Below, piece by piece: positions 42,322-54,870 of a stretch of 64,000 nt of DNA (position 1 is its first letter; every line of letters begins with the position of its first letter). The stretch spans positions 25,392 to 89,391 of the forward strand of contig CAICTM010000223.1 of NCBI GenBank assembly GCA_903772945.1, in the 5' to 3' direction. Source of the stretch: Seminavis robusta (taxonomy: Eukaryota; Bacillariophyta; Bacillariophyceae; Naviculales; Naviculaceae). Made by a program: the position numbers and the translations under genes. The notes beneath the pieces are model-generated. The model had not been told where the DNA came from. It saw only the letters and a list, made by a program, of their open reading frames with translations, and did not search any database.

Positions 42322-45300
42322 CTATTGGCAGTGCTGTTGATCGCGAGCAATCATGTTGAACACCTGTTCAAGGGATGTCTGGCTTACTCCGTACTCCGAA
42401 AGGCACAAAGTCTCCTTATGCTCCTCGATCGTTGAGAACAAGTCAGCTAAAGGGATGCTCGCTCGGATCTCATACCTGAGCTTCAAGTCTTGGCGTTCTC
42501 GTTGAGCCGCACCCTGGAAGGAATTGCACATAAACTGGTGGATCTGGCGAATACGCAGTTCAGTTGCTGCGAACGACGCCAAAGACCACAGACTGACACC
42601 GGCGAGAGAGCGCGCTTCATTGTAAACGGCCGAAGTTTCCGAGTTGTCAGGCGCCAATCTCATAGACAAGTGGCCGTCCATCGTGATAGCGTCAAGTGCT
42701 TCGTAGGCTTCCTGAAGATCAAAAAAGATCCCATTGCCATCTCTCAATTGCACTGCTTCAATGTCGACATTCGAGGCCTCCTTGATCAAGGACAATTTGT
42801 CATAGATCGAAGCAAAATCTGAATCGGATTCCTCCACAGAATGGACTTTCATTTCCAGCTGATACAATCCACTGCCAAACTTTGATTTGAGATGATGAGC
42901 TGACCCGAGGCACACGAGTCTACCATTTGACATGATCCCGATACGAGAGCACAAAGCTTCGCATTCGTCCATACTATGCGTAGTCAGCACAACCGAAGTT
43001 TTCGATGCCAAGTTCGAAATGATCCTCCAGATCGCTTGTCTTGAAACGGGGCAAACTCCAGTGGTCGGCTCATCGAGAAGTACCACTATCGGGTCGCCAA
43101 TCATTGCAATTGCGATACTTAGCTTTCGTTGCATTCCTCCACTGTAGTAGCGGCTCAATCTATCTTTGTCAAAGTCGCTGAAGCCAACCTCGGACAACAT
43201 TTTGTCGGCTGCATCCTTGATGATGGAGGAGTCCATGCATTTCAACGCGGCATACAATTCCACATGTTCGCGGCCCGTCAGGTTCTCACATAGGGCGTCG
43301 AACTGAGCACAGTAACCCAATTTGCTTCGCAGCTGGCGTATGTCAGACGTCACCGTTTGTCCAGCCAGAAGGATATCGCCACTCGTTGGTGCAAACTCTG
43401 CACTTAGCATACACATGGTAGTTGTTTTGCCCGCACCGTTGACTCCGAGCAGCCCAAAGACCTGGCCAGGTAGGATTCCAAGGGACATATTGTCGACTGC
43501 AACCTTTCCGTTTCCATACACTTTTGACAGCCGACGTAAGACCATAGAATCTTCGGCCGTTCTATCCGATAGAACACGATCTTCTTCTTCCAGGGCATCG
43601 CTGTCTTCAACTGTATCGTCTGAAGTAGAGCATGCTTCATACCTTCTTCGGACATTGCATGTCAAAAACGACCAAAATTGCCCGCAGTACAGACTCAAAT
43701 TTTGACTTCTTTGCGCTCGGTCGAGACATATTGCTAGAAGCAGATACACAAAGCTTTGGAGCACTAGGGCAATGACTTCATAGAACAGAATCGACCCATC
43801 CCATACCGTTATGGCGTCCGCTCTTTGCATCTGAAAGGTGCCTATATTGATGGTATAAAACAAGCCCTTTCCAAGGCAAAAGGAAGGGGTGCATCTCAAA
43901 GTCCACTCCAAAGCTCGTGCGATTTTGATCAGTTTCTCCCACGGGTCGTCGGGATCGGAACCGAGTAGACGGAGAGTATACGTTGCAATGGGCCCTCCTA
44001 AGCCGGTGATAAAACCAGTGGTAATAATGAACATGTTGCAAAGACTTGCCGATGTGAACAAGAAAGATACACAGTACGCAAAGGAGGCCGCAGCAGGTCC
44101 AAACAAGAAAAGGAGCGAGATCACTCCTCCCCGTGTGTCTCGCTCTAGAGTTGTGAAAACCTCAACGTCGAACACATGCATCAATGAGACTGAAAAGGTG
44201 GTTCGAGACGCAAGAAGTGTTCAGTTAAAATTGCTGCTTGAGGCATCTAAACGGAGCTAACCTCGTGCCTACCTGTAAACCACAGAGGAAGTTGATAATT
44301 CATTGTATCCCAAAGTATCGAGGATAACCAATACGTGGCTGGCTCCACGCCTGCAAGGGTTTGGAGATGTTTCACTTTTGATTCCCTTTCGAGAAGCACA
44401 AAGTTGGCCATGTAGCCTGCAATAATCGGGAAGCTCCTGAGATGTGAAGAGGTTGGTCAGTCGTCTAGCGAATCAAGACATCAAGACTCAGAGTCCCCTG
44501 TATTGACTCACAATACAACCATAAACCACAAACTGAAAACGTCATCTTCCTTTCTGAAGCGACTCTCCAACTGGGTTTTGGGGAGCGGGTGAATGGTGGG
44601 CGATATACGAAGCTCGTCATTGTTGATGGCTTCGCGTATGATCGCCTCGTCAGCCAGCTTCTGAAAAAGTGGCTATGAAGCAGAACACCATGCAATGGAG
44701 TTGCGAGTGGATGAGAGACACCTGCAACGGAGATACCCAAAGAGCTCTGTCAATGATTGAACTTACCGCCACATGAATAGCCGTGAAGTTGTAACTTGAG
44801 GTGAAGGGGGAATGATAATCGTTTCATCAGAGCATTCAAACCACAAAGAAAGCAACTGCAAACAAGGGTTGCCCAGGCCTCACCTGATGACATATCCCAA
44901 ACCTTTGTAAAGATCGCATTCAGTGTCCATCATGTACTCTCTTGTCATGGCATGACAACGGCCAGCGGCTTTCTCTCCGTACGAGCCACCTCCACCGTCG
45001 AGCGTAGAGTTCGCCTGGTGCGTAAACCAGATAGCACCGTACTGGGAGTCTTTGAATCCGGGTGCACTACGGAGGATACTGTGTGATGACTTCGGTGTTT
45101 TGATGACGGTCGTGAGCCCTAGGCTTGGACTTGCCATAAAGTACTGCATCGTTCATCGTTCCTAGGCTTACCTCGTTTATGTTTCCAACGTTGCTGCCAA
45201 TGGGAGTGATCTCCGAATTGTTCAACCTGCCCATGATCGTGCTCGACACGTCTATGGAACAATTTGGAGAAGACAGGAGATATGATTGACCCCCGCAGAA

Positions 45301-48300
45301 GAAGTACATTTCATCGGTCTCCTTTACTTTGCTGATCGGATATTGATATGAGCACCATCCAGGCTGGCACCTAAAATCCCGTCCGGGGCTATTGAATGGT
45401 ACAGGGTTTTGTGTCCCGATCGGCGTTATCAGCTGATCTTCTTGGTTGTAGGAAGTCAAGTCTAATCGTAGAGGTCCCAGCGCCTTCTGAGTGTCGCCAT
45501 ACTTGAGTACCAGGAAACCAAACAGGACAAAGAGGCCAGGTAGAATCGTGGTGGCGAACCACGCTTTTTTGTCTCGTCGGAAGTTGATGAGGCGTTTGCA
45601 AAGAAGCGCATATAGGTGTCTCCAGAAAGTATGAGATCGTGTGTTGTTGCCCTTTGGGGAGATGGTGCTGCTCGCTTGCAGGCTTGTGGGAAACCAATTC
45701 TCTTTTCTGTTTGGACCTGAAGGAGCATCTTCGTCGTCTTCTGAGCACCTCATTTTCGTACCTCGCGCAACCTCTCGAAAGACCTCGTCCAGAGTTGTCA
45801 TTCCAATTCCATATGACACCAGAACTCCTTGGTTGACTTCGGTGTCAAGGTAACGGAACATCGTACCAAAAGAACCAGTACTCGACAGTGGCAGGTGGAA
45901 TGTCAGTTCCTTCTCTGAAATCGAAAGAGTCCGTGATCCCGTGACGACACGATGAACCATTTCGATCAACTTATCGTCCCGAACTTTTTGATCATTTCCA
46001 AGGAGAGGCGAGTTGCCAGCGTCTTTTGCAATGGTCAGTCTGTATCCGACATCATATTGACGTTTCAACCACAGCGGACTGCCTACACACTGTAGGCGCC
46101 CATCAGCCAAGATCGCGATTTTGTCGGCAAGAAGATCAGCTTCATCCTGCCAAACAAAGTGGGAATACAAAACTTTGCTTTGAGACATACATGCATGATC
46201 ACAAAACGTTCATTCGTTGCCTACTTACGAGAAAGTGTGTGGTGAGGAGAATGATCTTGCCTGGTCGATATCGTTGGATCAGATTCCAGGTGAATCGACG
46301 TGAAGATGGATCCTACGGTACAAACCGCAACCCCAGGAATTGCATGTTAGACAAACAAGAAGGATCCACTGATCATTGGTGGATATGCCTGAGCTTACCA
46401 TTCCACTGGTTGGTTCGTCGAGAACAACCAGACGGCTGTCTCCACAGAATGCGATGCCCACGCATAGTTTTCGTTTCATGCCTCCGCTGAGGTGCATTGA
46501 TAGAGTATGACGCTTTTCGTCCAGACCGACATCTTTCAATGCTCGGTCGACTTCTTCCGTTTTGGAGGACACACCTTTCAATCGACTGTAGAAGCAAAGA
46601 TGTTCCTGAACTGTCAGCTTTGGGAATAGTGCATCGTTGTTCTGCAGGCAAATACCCAACGTCTCTCTAATACCTTCCATCTGCGTGGTGCTGCGTTTTC
46701 CAGCAACAACATGGAAACCATCGGTTGGAACAATTGCACCCGTCAGCATCTTTATCGTTGTACTCTTGCCACTCCCTGTCAATGAAAAGCAACAAGTACC
46801 GTAAGATGAAAATCCTTTACAAGGCTAAATGTACGCAGCGAGCCTCCACATACCATTGTGTCCCAACAACGCCGTAACCTGCCCTTGATACAAGGATAGA
46901 TTGAGCCCGTCCACTGCAGTGACACTGTTATTGCCAAGGCAGTTGGGGAACACTTTTCGCAGATTGTGCAATTCAACGCTGCTACCCATTTGCGACTGCT
47001 GTCGCAACGATTCTGACACTGGTTCCATGGGTATCTCAGACTCTTCATCATTATTTGCGGGAGTGTATTCAAAGGGGGCTTGGTTAGTGAGTTGTTGCGT
47101 TTGAAAACACCGAAACCAATAGGCAGGTCGTAGAGGAAAGCTGTACGGCAACGCATTTCCATGCTCTGTGCCAGGAAAAACTCGATTGAAGTACCACGAA
47201 AGTAATGTGTAAAGAAGGCAATCAAGCCATAGAAATTGCAATGACACGAAAACAGTGAATCCTGAGGGACTGTCGCTCGAGTCAATAGAGTTCCAATTAG
47301 TCCCGATACCAGCGTCCTCTAATCTTCCAAGTGTTTGCACCCCGTATGCAAACGCAGCACCTGGATGAAGACAGAGAACTTTCATCCAGAACGGATCACC
47401 ATCCTCCAGATCTATGGACTGTGACAAGAAGTAACCCGAGAGGAACAAGAGTAATCCAACTAGGACAGTTCTGGATGCACTATTCGTTTTGGCCACTACA
47501 AGTGAGGGTACAAAACAAGCAAAGGCAACAAACGAAACCAGTGCTGATTGCCAAAAGGTCCATAGCAGCATGGGATCCGAATAGGCAAAGAGAGGTCTTG
47601 AAATCCTAGTCAGAAGTTTCGCCGTCACCATATGAAGCAAAAGAAAAGTGCAAAACCAGCTAGTGCCAATCTCCCACTCTTTGACACTCATCATTTTCAG
47701 AAACTCCTTCTGCCCCGTCTCTCTTTCTGTGGCAATGTAAGAAATAATACTTGCGACTGGGTACAGAAAGCCTAGGGTCAGGAACAGTGCCAAGAATCCT
47801 GATGCGCGTATTGTCGTGTCGTGTCGATCGAATCGAATCATGTAAACGTTGCCCACGAAAACACAATGTTGAATGTAGTGGATGAGAGTAGCTGCTTTTC
47901 AAGTACCCACTTTCAGACAACATTAGATAGATACATTACGTACCATTTAAAACAGTGTAAAAGCCTTGCTCTTGGTAAGCCTTGGATGGAAAGGGCGCAA
48001 ACTTGACCCCGTGTTCCGCAACGAAGAGGCCCGCGTCATGTGCTCCAGTGTCTACCATAATCCAATCCTGTACGAACCGCTGCGTGGTGAGGAGTCCATT
48101 GAGAATGTACTGCCCAGTGCATGAATATTCCAGTGGGCCTTGGGGTTGACCCAAGAACCGACAGGCTTGTGTTTCACGCTTCGCAAGGCTTGCAAACATG
48201 CGATTGGTATCGGGTGTGGTACGCCACGTGTTGCTTCCTTTACCACTGTATTCGGGTGCATTGTTGTTTGTGGAATTAACTCGAATAGCATAATCGTAGT

Positions 48301-49112
48301 TGGTAGTGTCGTTGCCAGTAAAGACAATCGCCATGGCGAGCTTCGCTCTTTCGACTCCAATGCCATAGCCCGGATGCTGAATGTAGTCATCCAATGCTTG
48401 GCTACTCTCAAAGAAGCGAGTGAAGTTGCCGCTGCTCTTCAGGGCTGGAAGACTTGTGTTGTGCAGTTGTGGGTACCTCTTGTAGACGTAAGTCTGAAAG
48501 TCTCGAGCGCGTTGCATCCCTCCTAGGTCCGTGGGCGTGCTAGCCGCGAGTCCCAGCTTGGGATAGTGACAATACCGGTACGCCTCTTCTCCGTGATGTT
48601 TGCAATGGCGAGAATCACATTGAATGAATGGCACCTGCCAGTTTCGACCATGATCAAGCATGCCACTAATGACAAAGTTGGAATGGTTTCGTTTCGTTTT
48701 CACGTCATCATTATTGTTTGGCACTGTGGTGTTTCTGTTCTTCGCTAGACAAATCCGTTTGGCTTGTAAGGCGGTGATATAATCGGTAAATGATAGAATT
48801 TGAATGGCTTGAATGTCTGAGGGGAAATGCGCCGGAATCTCTCTTGGCTTAAAATGTTCACTCTTTTCGGCAGTTTCCTTCAACGAGACCAAAACGAAAC
48901 AAAACAGAACTGGAAGAGCCAACTCGGCAATCTATAAAGCAATTTCCATGACAACAGTTGTCGGTTAGACACAAGAAATAAAGGACTCGACTTCAGCACG
49001 GAACCAAACTGTCTAGACTCACTGTGGAAACCCAATTACGTTTGCGGTAGATGAAGTTCCTTCTCATCAAGGCATTCCAACCCTTGGGTACGGTTGGAGC
49101 CGATATCATCAT
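42322..49112 (-). CDS. ABCA-type full ABC transporter
   Basis: Eleven exons: 49112-49023, 48931-47944, 47891-46854, 46775-46399, 46312-46229, 46146-45172, 45041-44884, 44795-44768, 44660-44512, 44437-44273, 44189-42322. The total of about 1972 residues is normal for ABCA. It starts with a basic RNFIYRKRNW segment before the first membrane helix, then a large exocytoplasmic loop rich in N-x-S/T. The second membrane block precedes NBD1 (GHNGSGKST, LSGGMKRKL, VVLDEPTSGMDP), which is followed by the second membrane half. NBD2 has GVNGAGKTT, YSGGMQRKLS and VVLLDEPTTG. ABCA proteins move lipids. Exon 10 has four T where three are needed (44403-44400 on the minus strand), breaking the frame between GYMANF and VLLERE. 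In NBD2 the D-loop reads GVCP instead of GxDP. Exons 7-9 are the least certain. Confidence 0.85.
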
Positions 49113-50732
49113 CTGCTAATCTGTATCTAGACCGTAGCTAGACCGTCGCTTGACAGGTAGATCTACTGGAGTACAACCTGTAGAGTTTGAATAATTGTCT
49201 GTTGATGAAAATCATTGAGTTCATCTGATCTCAGAACATCGGAACGAGGGGCAAAATGTGAGCGTTGAAAACGGTCTTTGTTTGAATTGTACAGTTCGAG
49301 GGAGTTGAGGAGTTCGAAGGAATTTTACTCCAGCTTCAGGCAATAGGATAGTTTAAAAAAAGGTTATGGGTTATGGATTGAAAGCTGAAAGTTCACCAAA
49401 CGCGAGACCGAACATCCGAACCCCCAGACCATCCCAGACACACTTAGACTAGTTATCGTAAAATTTAATGCTCTATCCGGATCGGAGTTGTGACCAAAGA
49501 ACCACTGGAAAGAATGTACTTACTGACTGGTGCCTCTTGTTCGGGAGTACTCCACAACCCAGAGTGAACGCCACAGCTGTAAACCTTGCTTTAAGAAGAA
49601 AGTACTTTTCGAACTGCAATCCCGTTTGTGCCACATCAGAGAAAAAACTGATCTGTGTAGCTTCTATGTCGACCGTAGATTCTATTTATTAAAATAGCAG
49701 AAAGATCATTGTTCGACGCCCCGAGCACATCTTTTTCCGACAACGATTACTTATTATCTAAGCTCTTTGGCCCTTTGACCACCACACCACCACCTCAACC
49801 TGAGTTTTACTCCGAAGCCATACAGTACTTCAGTCTGCACACTCCAGTGAATGATGAGTTCAGCTGTTTGAATTCGATGTTCAACGGATTCGAAGAGCTA
49901 TTCGAACTATATAGTAACACTCCATCCTCTATAAATAATATCTTATATCTATTGTACCGTACTACTGAGCAGGCTCTACTACATGTAGCTAGTACTCCAG
50001 CACAGCCGACAGTCGCTTAAATTGAAGCCACGTTCCTTTCTCGAACGTCTGGGAACCAACGCCTTTGACGCTCCATATATCCTCCATTGTTATCAACTAA
50101 GATCTATCACCAGATTGCGGAACCTTTCTTGAAATTCGGCAACTTACAAAGGCCAGCTCAGAATCTATGAGTTTTTTTAGAAAATCTCTATAGTAAATAG
50201 TACTCTGAAATTTTCTACTACAATGTTACAGTGAGAATCGAAGGTGTTTTAAGGACAAATCAGCACCATGATAGCATCATTGCCATACTTAGGAGCCAAG
50301 TACTTGGAGCTTCACAGTATAAAAATATACGACGATTTGCTTAGAAACTTCAAAACTGGCTTGTGGCCAGATGGCTTTCCAAAAAACAGATCTCGGTGGA
50401 AACATGCGTGGAACAGTCTTTCCTTAGCTCTTTTTCCCTGTTATTTCTGGAAAAGACTTGCTCTGAGCAGTGTTGATGTTATGGAGGCATGTGGCCGATT
50501 AAGGTAGTTGCTCCGAGTTTTGACCAGTACGAAGAACAGGATCACTGTTACTTATCTTTTAGGGCCAGCTCAAGGCTGCAAAGCACCAAAAATCCACCCT
50601 TCTGCCTGTACGATCTACGATCTACAATACTATGGAGTAGTACAGGCACTACCTGCAACAAAGAGCAATTATTATTTTAATTGTTTGCTCCCCTGCCCGT
50701 TGCAACCACAGGGCCTTCATGTTTGGTCGACC
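49113..50732. other. Intergenic region upstream of ABCA and HSF genes
   Basis: Divergent spacing between the ABCA gene and the second HSF gene. Two small plus-strand frames, 49709-50020 (103 residues, opening on TTG) and 50268-50507 (79 residues, ATG), are protein-like but unsupported. AT-rich elsewhere. Confidence 0.5.
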
Positions 50733-52491
50733 ATGAGCTCCCAACAAAATCCAGGAGACGAACAAGAAAACCAACCAGACGAGAGACGAACAAGAGAGGA
50801 ACACCAGCGAAGGGGGAATACCAATGCATCCATGGCTGCAAATATCCCTACTGGTAGGCTTTTGTCTCGTTTCCCAGGAGATGAAAATGCTGCAGCTGCT
50901 CGACAAGCTTTGGGAAACCAGCTCTCGTCTGCTTCCACCTTCCTTGGTGATATCCCTCCAGGGAGCAGTCCACAGGCTCGTGGCTCTACATTGGACCCAC
51001 TGCAGGTCCAGCTTCTCAGACAAAGAGCAGGATTATCAGGGGCCACAGCACCTACTAATCTCAACTTCGGTGGGGTGCCTTATCTGCCAGATTCACAACA
51101 GCAAGGATTCATGGCAGCACAGGCCCAGGCCCTCGATGGCGGCTCTTCAGCTGAAGCACAACTAAGGGAAGCACAGGCAAATCTAAGGGAAGCCAACTTG
51201 CGTCTCCTGTTGGCGCAGCAACGGCAGCAACAACACCAGCAACAGCATAGCCAGCGATTGGCCCCTCAAAAACCGGCAGCCAATGCTGGCTTTACGTCAT
51301 CTGCTGCTGGTCCACAAAGCCTGCATTTGCCTCATTCCCAAGTCTCGCAAGCCCATGCTGCTGCTCAGCCGCACCGAGACCGAGCAGCAGCACCCGCACC
51401 CACAGCCGACCAGCTTCTTGCATTACGCGGATTGAGTGGCTTTGGGGCTGGCTCGGCTCCGCTTCCAGCGCTGTCACTACAAGGTAACGAACAGTACCCG
51501 CAACTCTCTCAATTTTTAGGTGCAAATCCAACAGGAAACTCGGCTCTGACTGCGGCACTTCATGTTCAACAACAACATATTCAAGGGGCATCGTTGCGCC
51601 AGTCCATTCCTGCGGCTCAAGCGAATCCCGACCTTTCACGTGCTCAGTACCCACAATCTGATCGACCCCAACCGCCAGAAGATGATCAACCAGAAATGAA
51701 AGATGCCGAATACTTCGAGCTGTTTGGCTTCAACGATGAAGACGGAGTCCAGATAATCAACGAAACGTTTCCCCACAAATTGTATCGGATGTTGTTCGAG
51801 GTGGAAAAGAATGGCCAAGAGGACATTGTGTCCTTTTTCCCACATGGCAAAGCGTTCATTGTGCATGACCCAAAGCGATTTGTTGGTACGTGGCAAAACA
51901 TGGTGCTGCGGAATTTCTGGAAGGCCCTTCTTGCTTCTAAATGAAAGATGTCAGAGCGCTGCTTGCTGTTTGCCCACTCTCATGCTCTTTCTCTTCTGTC
52001 TTGGATCCAACCCAATAGAGGAAATAATGCCAAGGTACTTCAGTACATCGCGCATGAGCTCGTTTCAACGACAACTCAACTTGTATGGCTTCCAGAGAAT
52101 AGACGACGGCCCAGAGAAAGGAGGGTTTGTTCATCAATACTTCCAAAAAGGGCAACGTAGTCTGTGCAACAAGATCAGAAGACAGCGCGGGAGACCCCAG
52201 GGTGGTGCTTCCCAGCCTACATCGGTTCTTCATGCCGCTGCCACCGCCAGCGGCGCATCCCTCGGTGCTGGAAGAGGAAGCCCACAAGAACAAGTAGCCG
52301 CAAGAGGCTTGCCCAGTAGGCCAGGGCCAGAGGTAGCATCAGCTGCAGCAGCAGCTGCAACACGGGCTTCCATGCCCCAAAGTCAACAGGCACAAGCCGT
52401 GCTGCAATTTCTGCTGAGCCAGCAGCAGCAACAACAGCAACAGCAGCAAAACCCACCAGGTGATCCCAACTCAAGCGACCGACCGCGATAG
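50733..52491 (+). CDS. HSF-type transcription factor, Gln-rich
   Basis: Two exons, 50733-51885 and 52019-52491 (133-bp GT-AG intron, phase 1), give 541 residues. The N-terminus is hydrophilic. Around residues 140-175 is a short helical Glu/Leu/Gln stretch with LREAQANLREANLR, followed by Gln/His-rich and Ala/Pro-rich sequence. The DNA-binding domain begins at about residue 345 (FPHKLYRMLFEVEK, DIVSFFPHGKAFIVHD). It is completed after the splice (RFV/EEIMPRYF, MSSFQRQLNLYGFQRI). The tail is basic, then Ala-rich, ending in a ten-Gln run (CAG/CAA repeat near 52425-52450). ATG 50733 was chosen because the sequence before it in frame is not protein-like. It differs from the HSF gene at 36386 in having an intron inside the DBD. 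Confidence 0.9.
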
Positions 52492-52905
52492 CTCAGATAA
52501 CCTGATTAATTCATTTGAGAACCCACTCTTCAATAGGATCCATAGTCCACTGCGAGGAAAGCATCAACATGGGATCGTCTGCAGCAAACGAAACGAAGGA
52601 TACCAGAGACCTGGTTAGATCGCACAGCTGAGCACCCGACCCCTGGTTAGATCGCACAGCTGAGCACCCGACCCCCCACATCCACACAAACCCCCTTGAC
52701 TTGTCACCATCACCTTTGCACATGGTGTCAGAAGAGATGATTGATCAGGCCCTCGTGCTCTCAGGGCAAACATCAGATTGTCAAAATCGATGTCACGGCG
52801 ACCTCATTGGACCAGACCAGACCACAACAGCATATCCATACCGTACTGGTAGAACTCCTGCTTGACTAGTCTCCAGGACGCCTCCGTGGTCCGTCAGATG
52901 GTCAG
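52492..52905. other. Short intergenic region with a 32-bp tandem repeat
   Basis: Two copies of a 32-bp unit (CCTGGTTAGATCGCACAGCT...) at 52610-52641 and 52642-52673. No gene is seen. Confidence 0.75.
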
Positions 52906-53241
52906 ATGCAATTCAAGTACCGTAAGAACGACCACATTTGCTTCCACGGCACTCAGCTTTCATCAGGTACAGCGCGTCCCAAGGTTTCTGGCATGTTTTG
53001 CAAGGCCGTGGTCCAGACGATGTTGTTGTATGGGTCCGAGACCGTGACATGGACCCTCACTTTCACCATGCTTCGCATATTGGAAGGTTTTCATCACAAG
53101 GTGGCTCGCCGGATTACTGGCAAAATGCCAAAGCTCATTGGAGGCGTTTGGCATTACCCACCAGTTGATGAGGTTCTGAGGACAGCCGGCCTGTATCCCA
53201 TCTTAACTTATCTCGAGAGGCGGAGCAAACAGGTTGGCTGA
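52906..53241 (+). pseudogene. LINE reverse transcriptase C-terminal fragment
   Basis: The frame reads FCKAVVQTMLLYGSETVTW, then MLRILEGFHHKVARRITGKMP, then VWHYPP and a GLYPILTYLERR segment. This is the conserved post-RT region of non-LTR retrotransposons (the AVVQSVLLYGSETW and LEGFHHRVARRI blocks). The catalytic RT motifs upstream are absent, and no endonuclease or intact 3' end is visible. A typical 5'-truncated relic. Confidence 0.75.
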
Positions 53242-54599
53242 CCATGTTGCCACCCGCCCAATCTTTGACCTGTGTGGGCAAGTTTCAAGGATGACAGGTA
53301 CCCCACACCAGCTGCGCGCTGGTTGTGGGACCGCCTTCAGCCATGGTAGTCTTTAATCGTATTGTAATGCTGTGTCCAGGTTCTCGTAGAGCCTCTGCGT
53401 GCGATTGGGATCCCAAGCTCTATGGAACCGGCAAGGACCGTTAACACACACAGGTACAGCGGGTCAGCTTCATCCAGGAATTTTTCATCGCCGGTTCGGT
53501 TCAGCGACCTTGCCCACCAACGTCAGCTTTCTCATGACCTGTAGCTGTAGCGTACGGACCGGGGTGGAATGGTGTCGGATGAGGAGTCAGTGATGGGTTT
53601 GTCACTTGTCTCTACCCAGCCGTCTGATGTGCACTCAATAGCACAGCTAAAACAGAGCTTATCCCAGGCTTTGATTTCGCAGACCTGATCTCATCAAACA
53701 ACCGCATTCACAAAGGAAGCAAGTGAGACAAGCCACTTCCTTGAAAGGTGAAATCATTGCGTCATTGCTGCCAAGCCTTCGTGATATCAAATCTCTGCGT
53801 CATTTGCTCCGTTCCCCGCACCGTCCAACAACCATCCCTCGTCTGGATGCGCTATGTTATGAATGGATGCAGGTTCCTTATAATCTCATGATTGCAAGCT
53901 CGACCGTCACAATAACAAAGCAACTCTACTGTTGTCGCTCGTCGGTAGTTTGGCAGGTTGATGCAAGCTAATGGTCGAGTAGGAGTTTGGACCACGTGGC
54001 TGGCAATGTGACTCGCAAGGACAATGTGCCCCGAACTTAAAACCCGCTTCAAGTTTACTATACCTTGCTGAGTACAGAATCTGATGATGTATACTGGGGA
54101 TCGTGGCAAAATGTGTTTATACCAGTGACAATGAGGCCGTTGCAGAAAGCAAACAGAAATATAACGAGATTAATTAACAAACAAATGTCTTCGAGAACAA
54201 ATCCTGCTGGTACTACCCAGGCCATTAAGGTTCCCTTCTGAAATTTTGTATGCATTTAAGTCTTATTGGCTCGAAGACACGTCTTTACCAGTTACGTGGT
54301 AGTTAGTCAGGTGGAGTATTTACTAAAACAATTGACATATTGATTTACCCAGACCCCAGATCAGCATAGTTTCCTCAAGACTGGTCCTTGCCAGCTTCTG
54401 TCTCGCCGGTACTGTGTTTGAACAGTACAGTGTACGAGCCGGAACCGTTAATCCCAACGTTGCATAGCCGCTCCTGTCCAAACGAGTACAGCACTCCTCG
54501 TACGACAAGCACGGTAATAGCTTTGCCTCGCCACCGACTGCCGGGACGTATTCCTAACCAGCACCTCAACTTACTTGCTAACTGAAAGCTACTTGCTTC

Positions 54600-54870
54600 A
54601 CCTGGAGCGCCTGAAAACGGGACTCGCGAGCATCTCTTCCGCGAATCCGCGACTCGCGCGCGGCCGCGGCGCGAATCCGCGAGCGCGGCCGCGAATAAAC
54701 CGCGAAAATCCGCGAGATTTGGGATGCCACTTTTAAAAGATATAGAGGAAATGGTTCTTAAATCTCGCGATTCTCGCGGTTATTCGCGGTTATTCGCGGA
54801 TCGGCGGATCGTTTCGTGGATCGCGGATTCGTGGAAATCCGTTAAATCCGCGGATCGTGCCACGATTCGC
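54600..54870. repeat. Degenerate CGCGGATTCGCGG array in inverted halves
   Basis: Left half: many CGCGAATCCGCGA-type words with GCGGCCGCG. Right half: TCGCGGTTATTCGCGGATCGCGGATT words on the same strand, that is, the inverted motif. The array is far richer in CpG than the flanks. Confidence 0.85.

Noticed and set aside
45144-45171. A 28-nt intron in the ABCA gene (GTAAGC to GATGCAG) that would keep the frame
   Set aside because: Too short compared with all other introns here (about 80-145 bp). A 130-bp alternative ending CCCAG at 45042 also keeps the frame and gives a sensible YGAIWF continuation.
49709-50020. 103-residue gene upstream of the second HSF
   Set aside because: Opens on TTG with no ATG near the start and no recognised domain; insufficient support.
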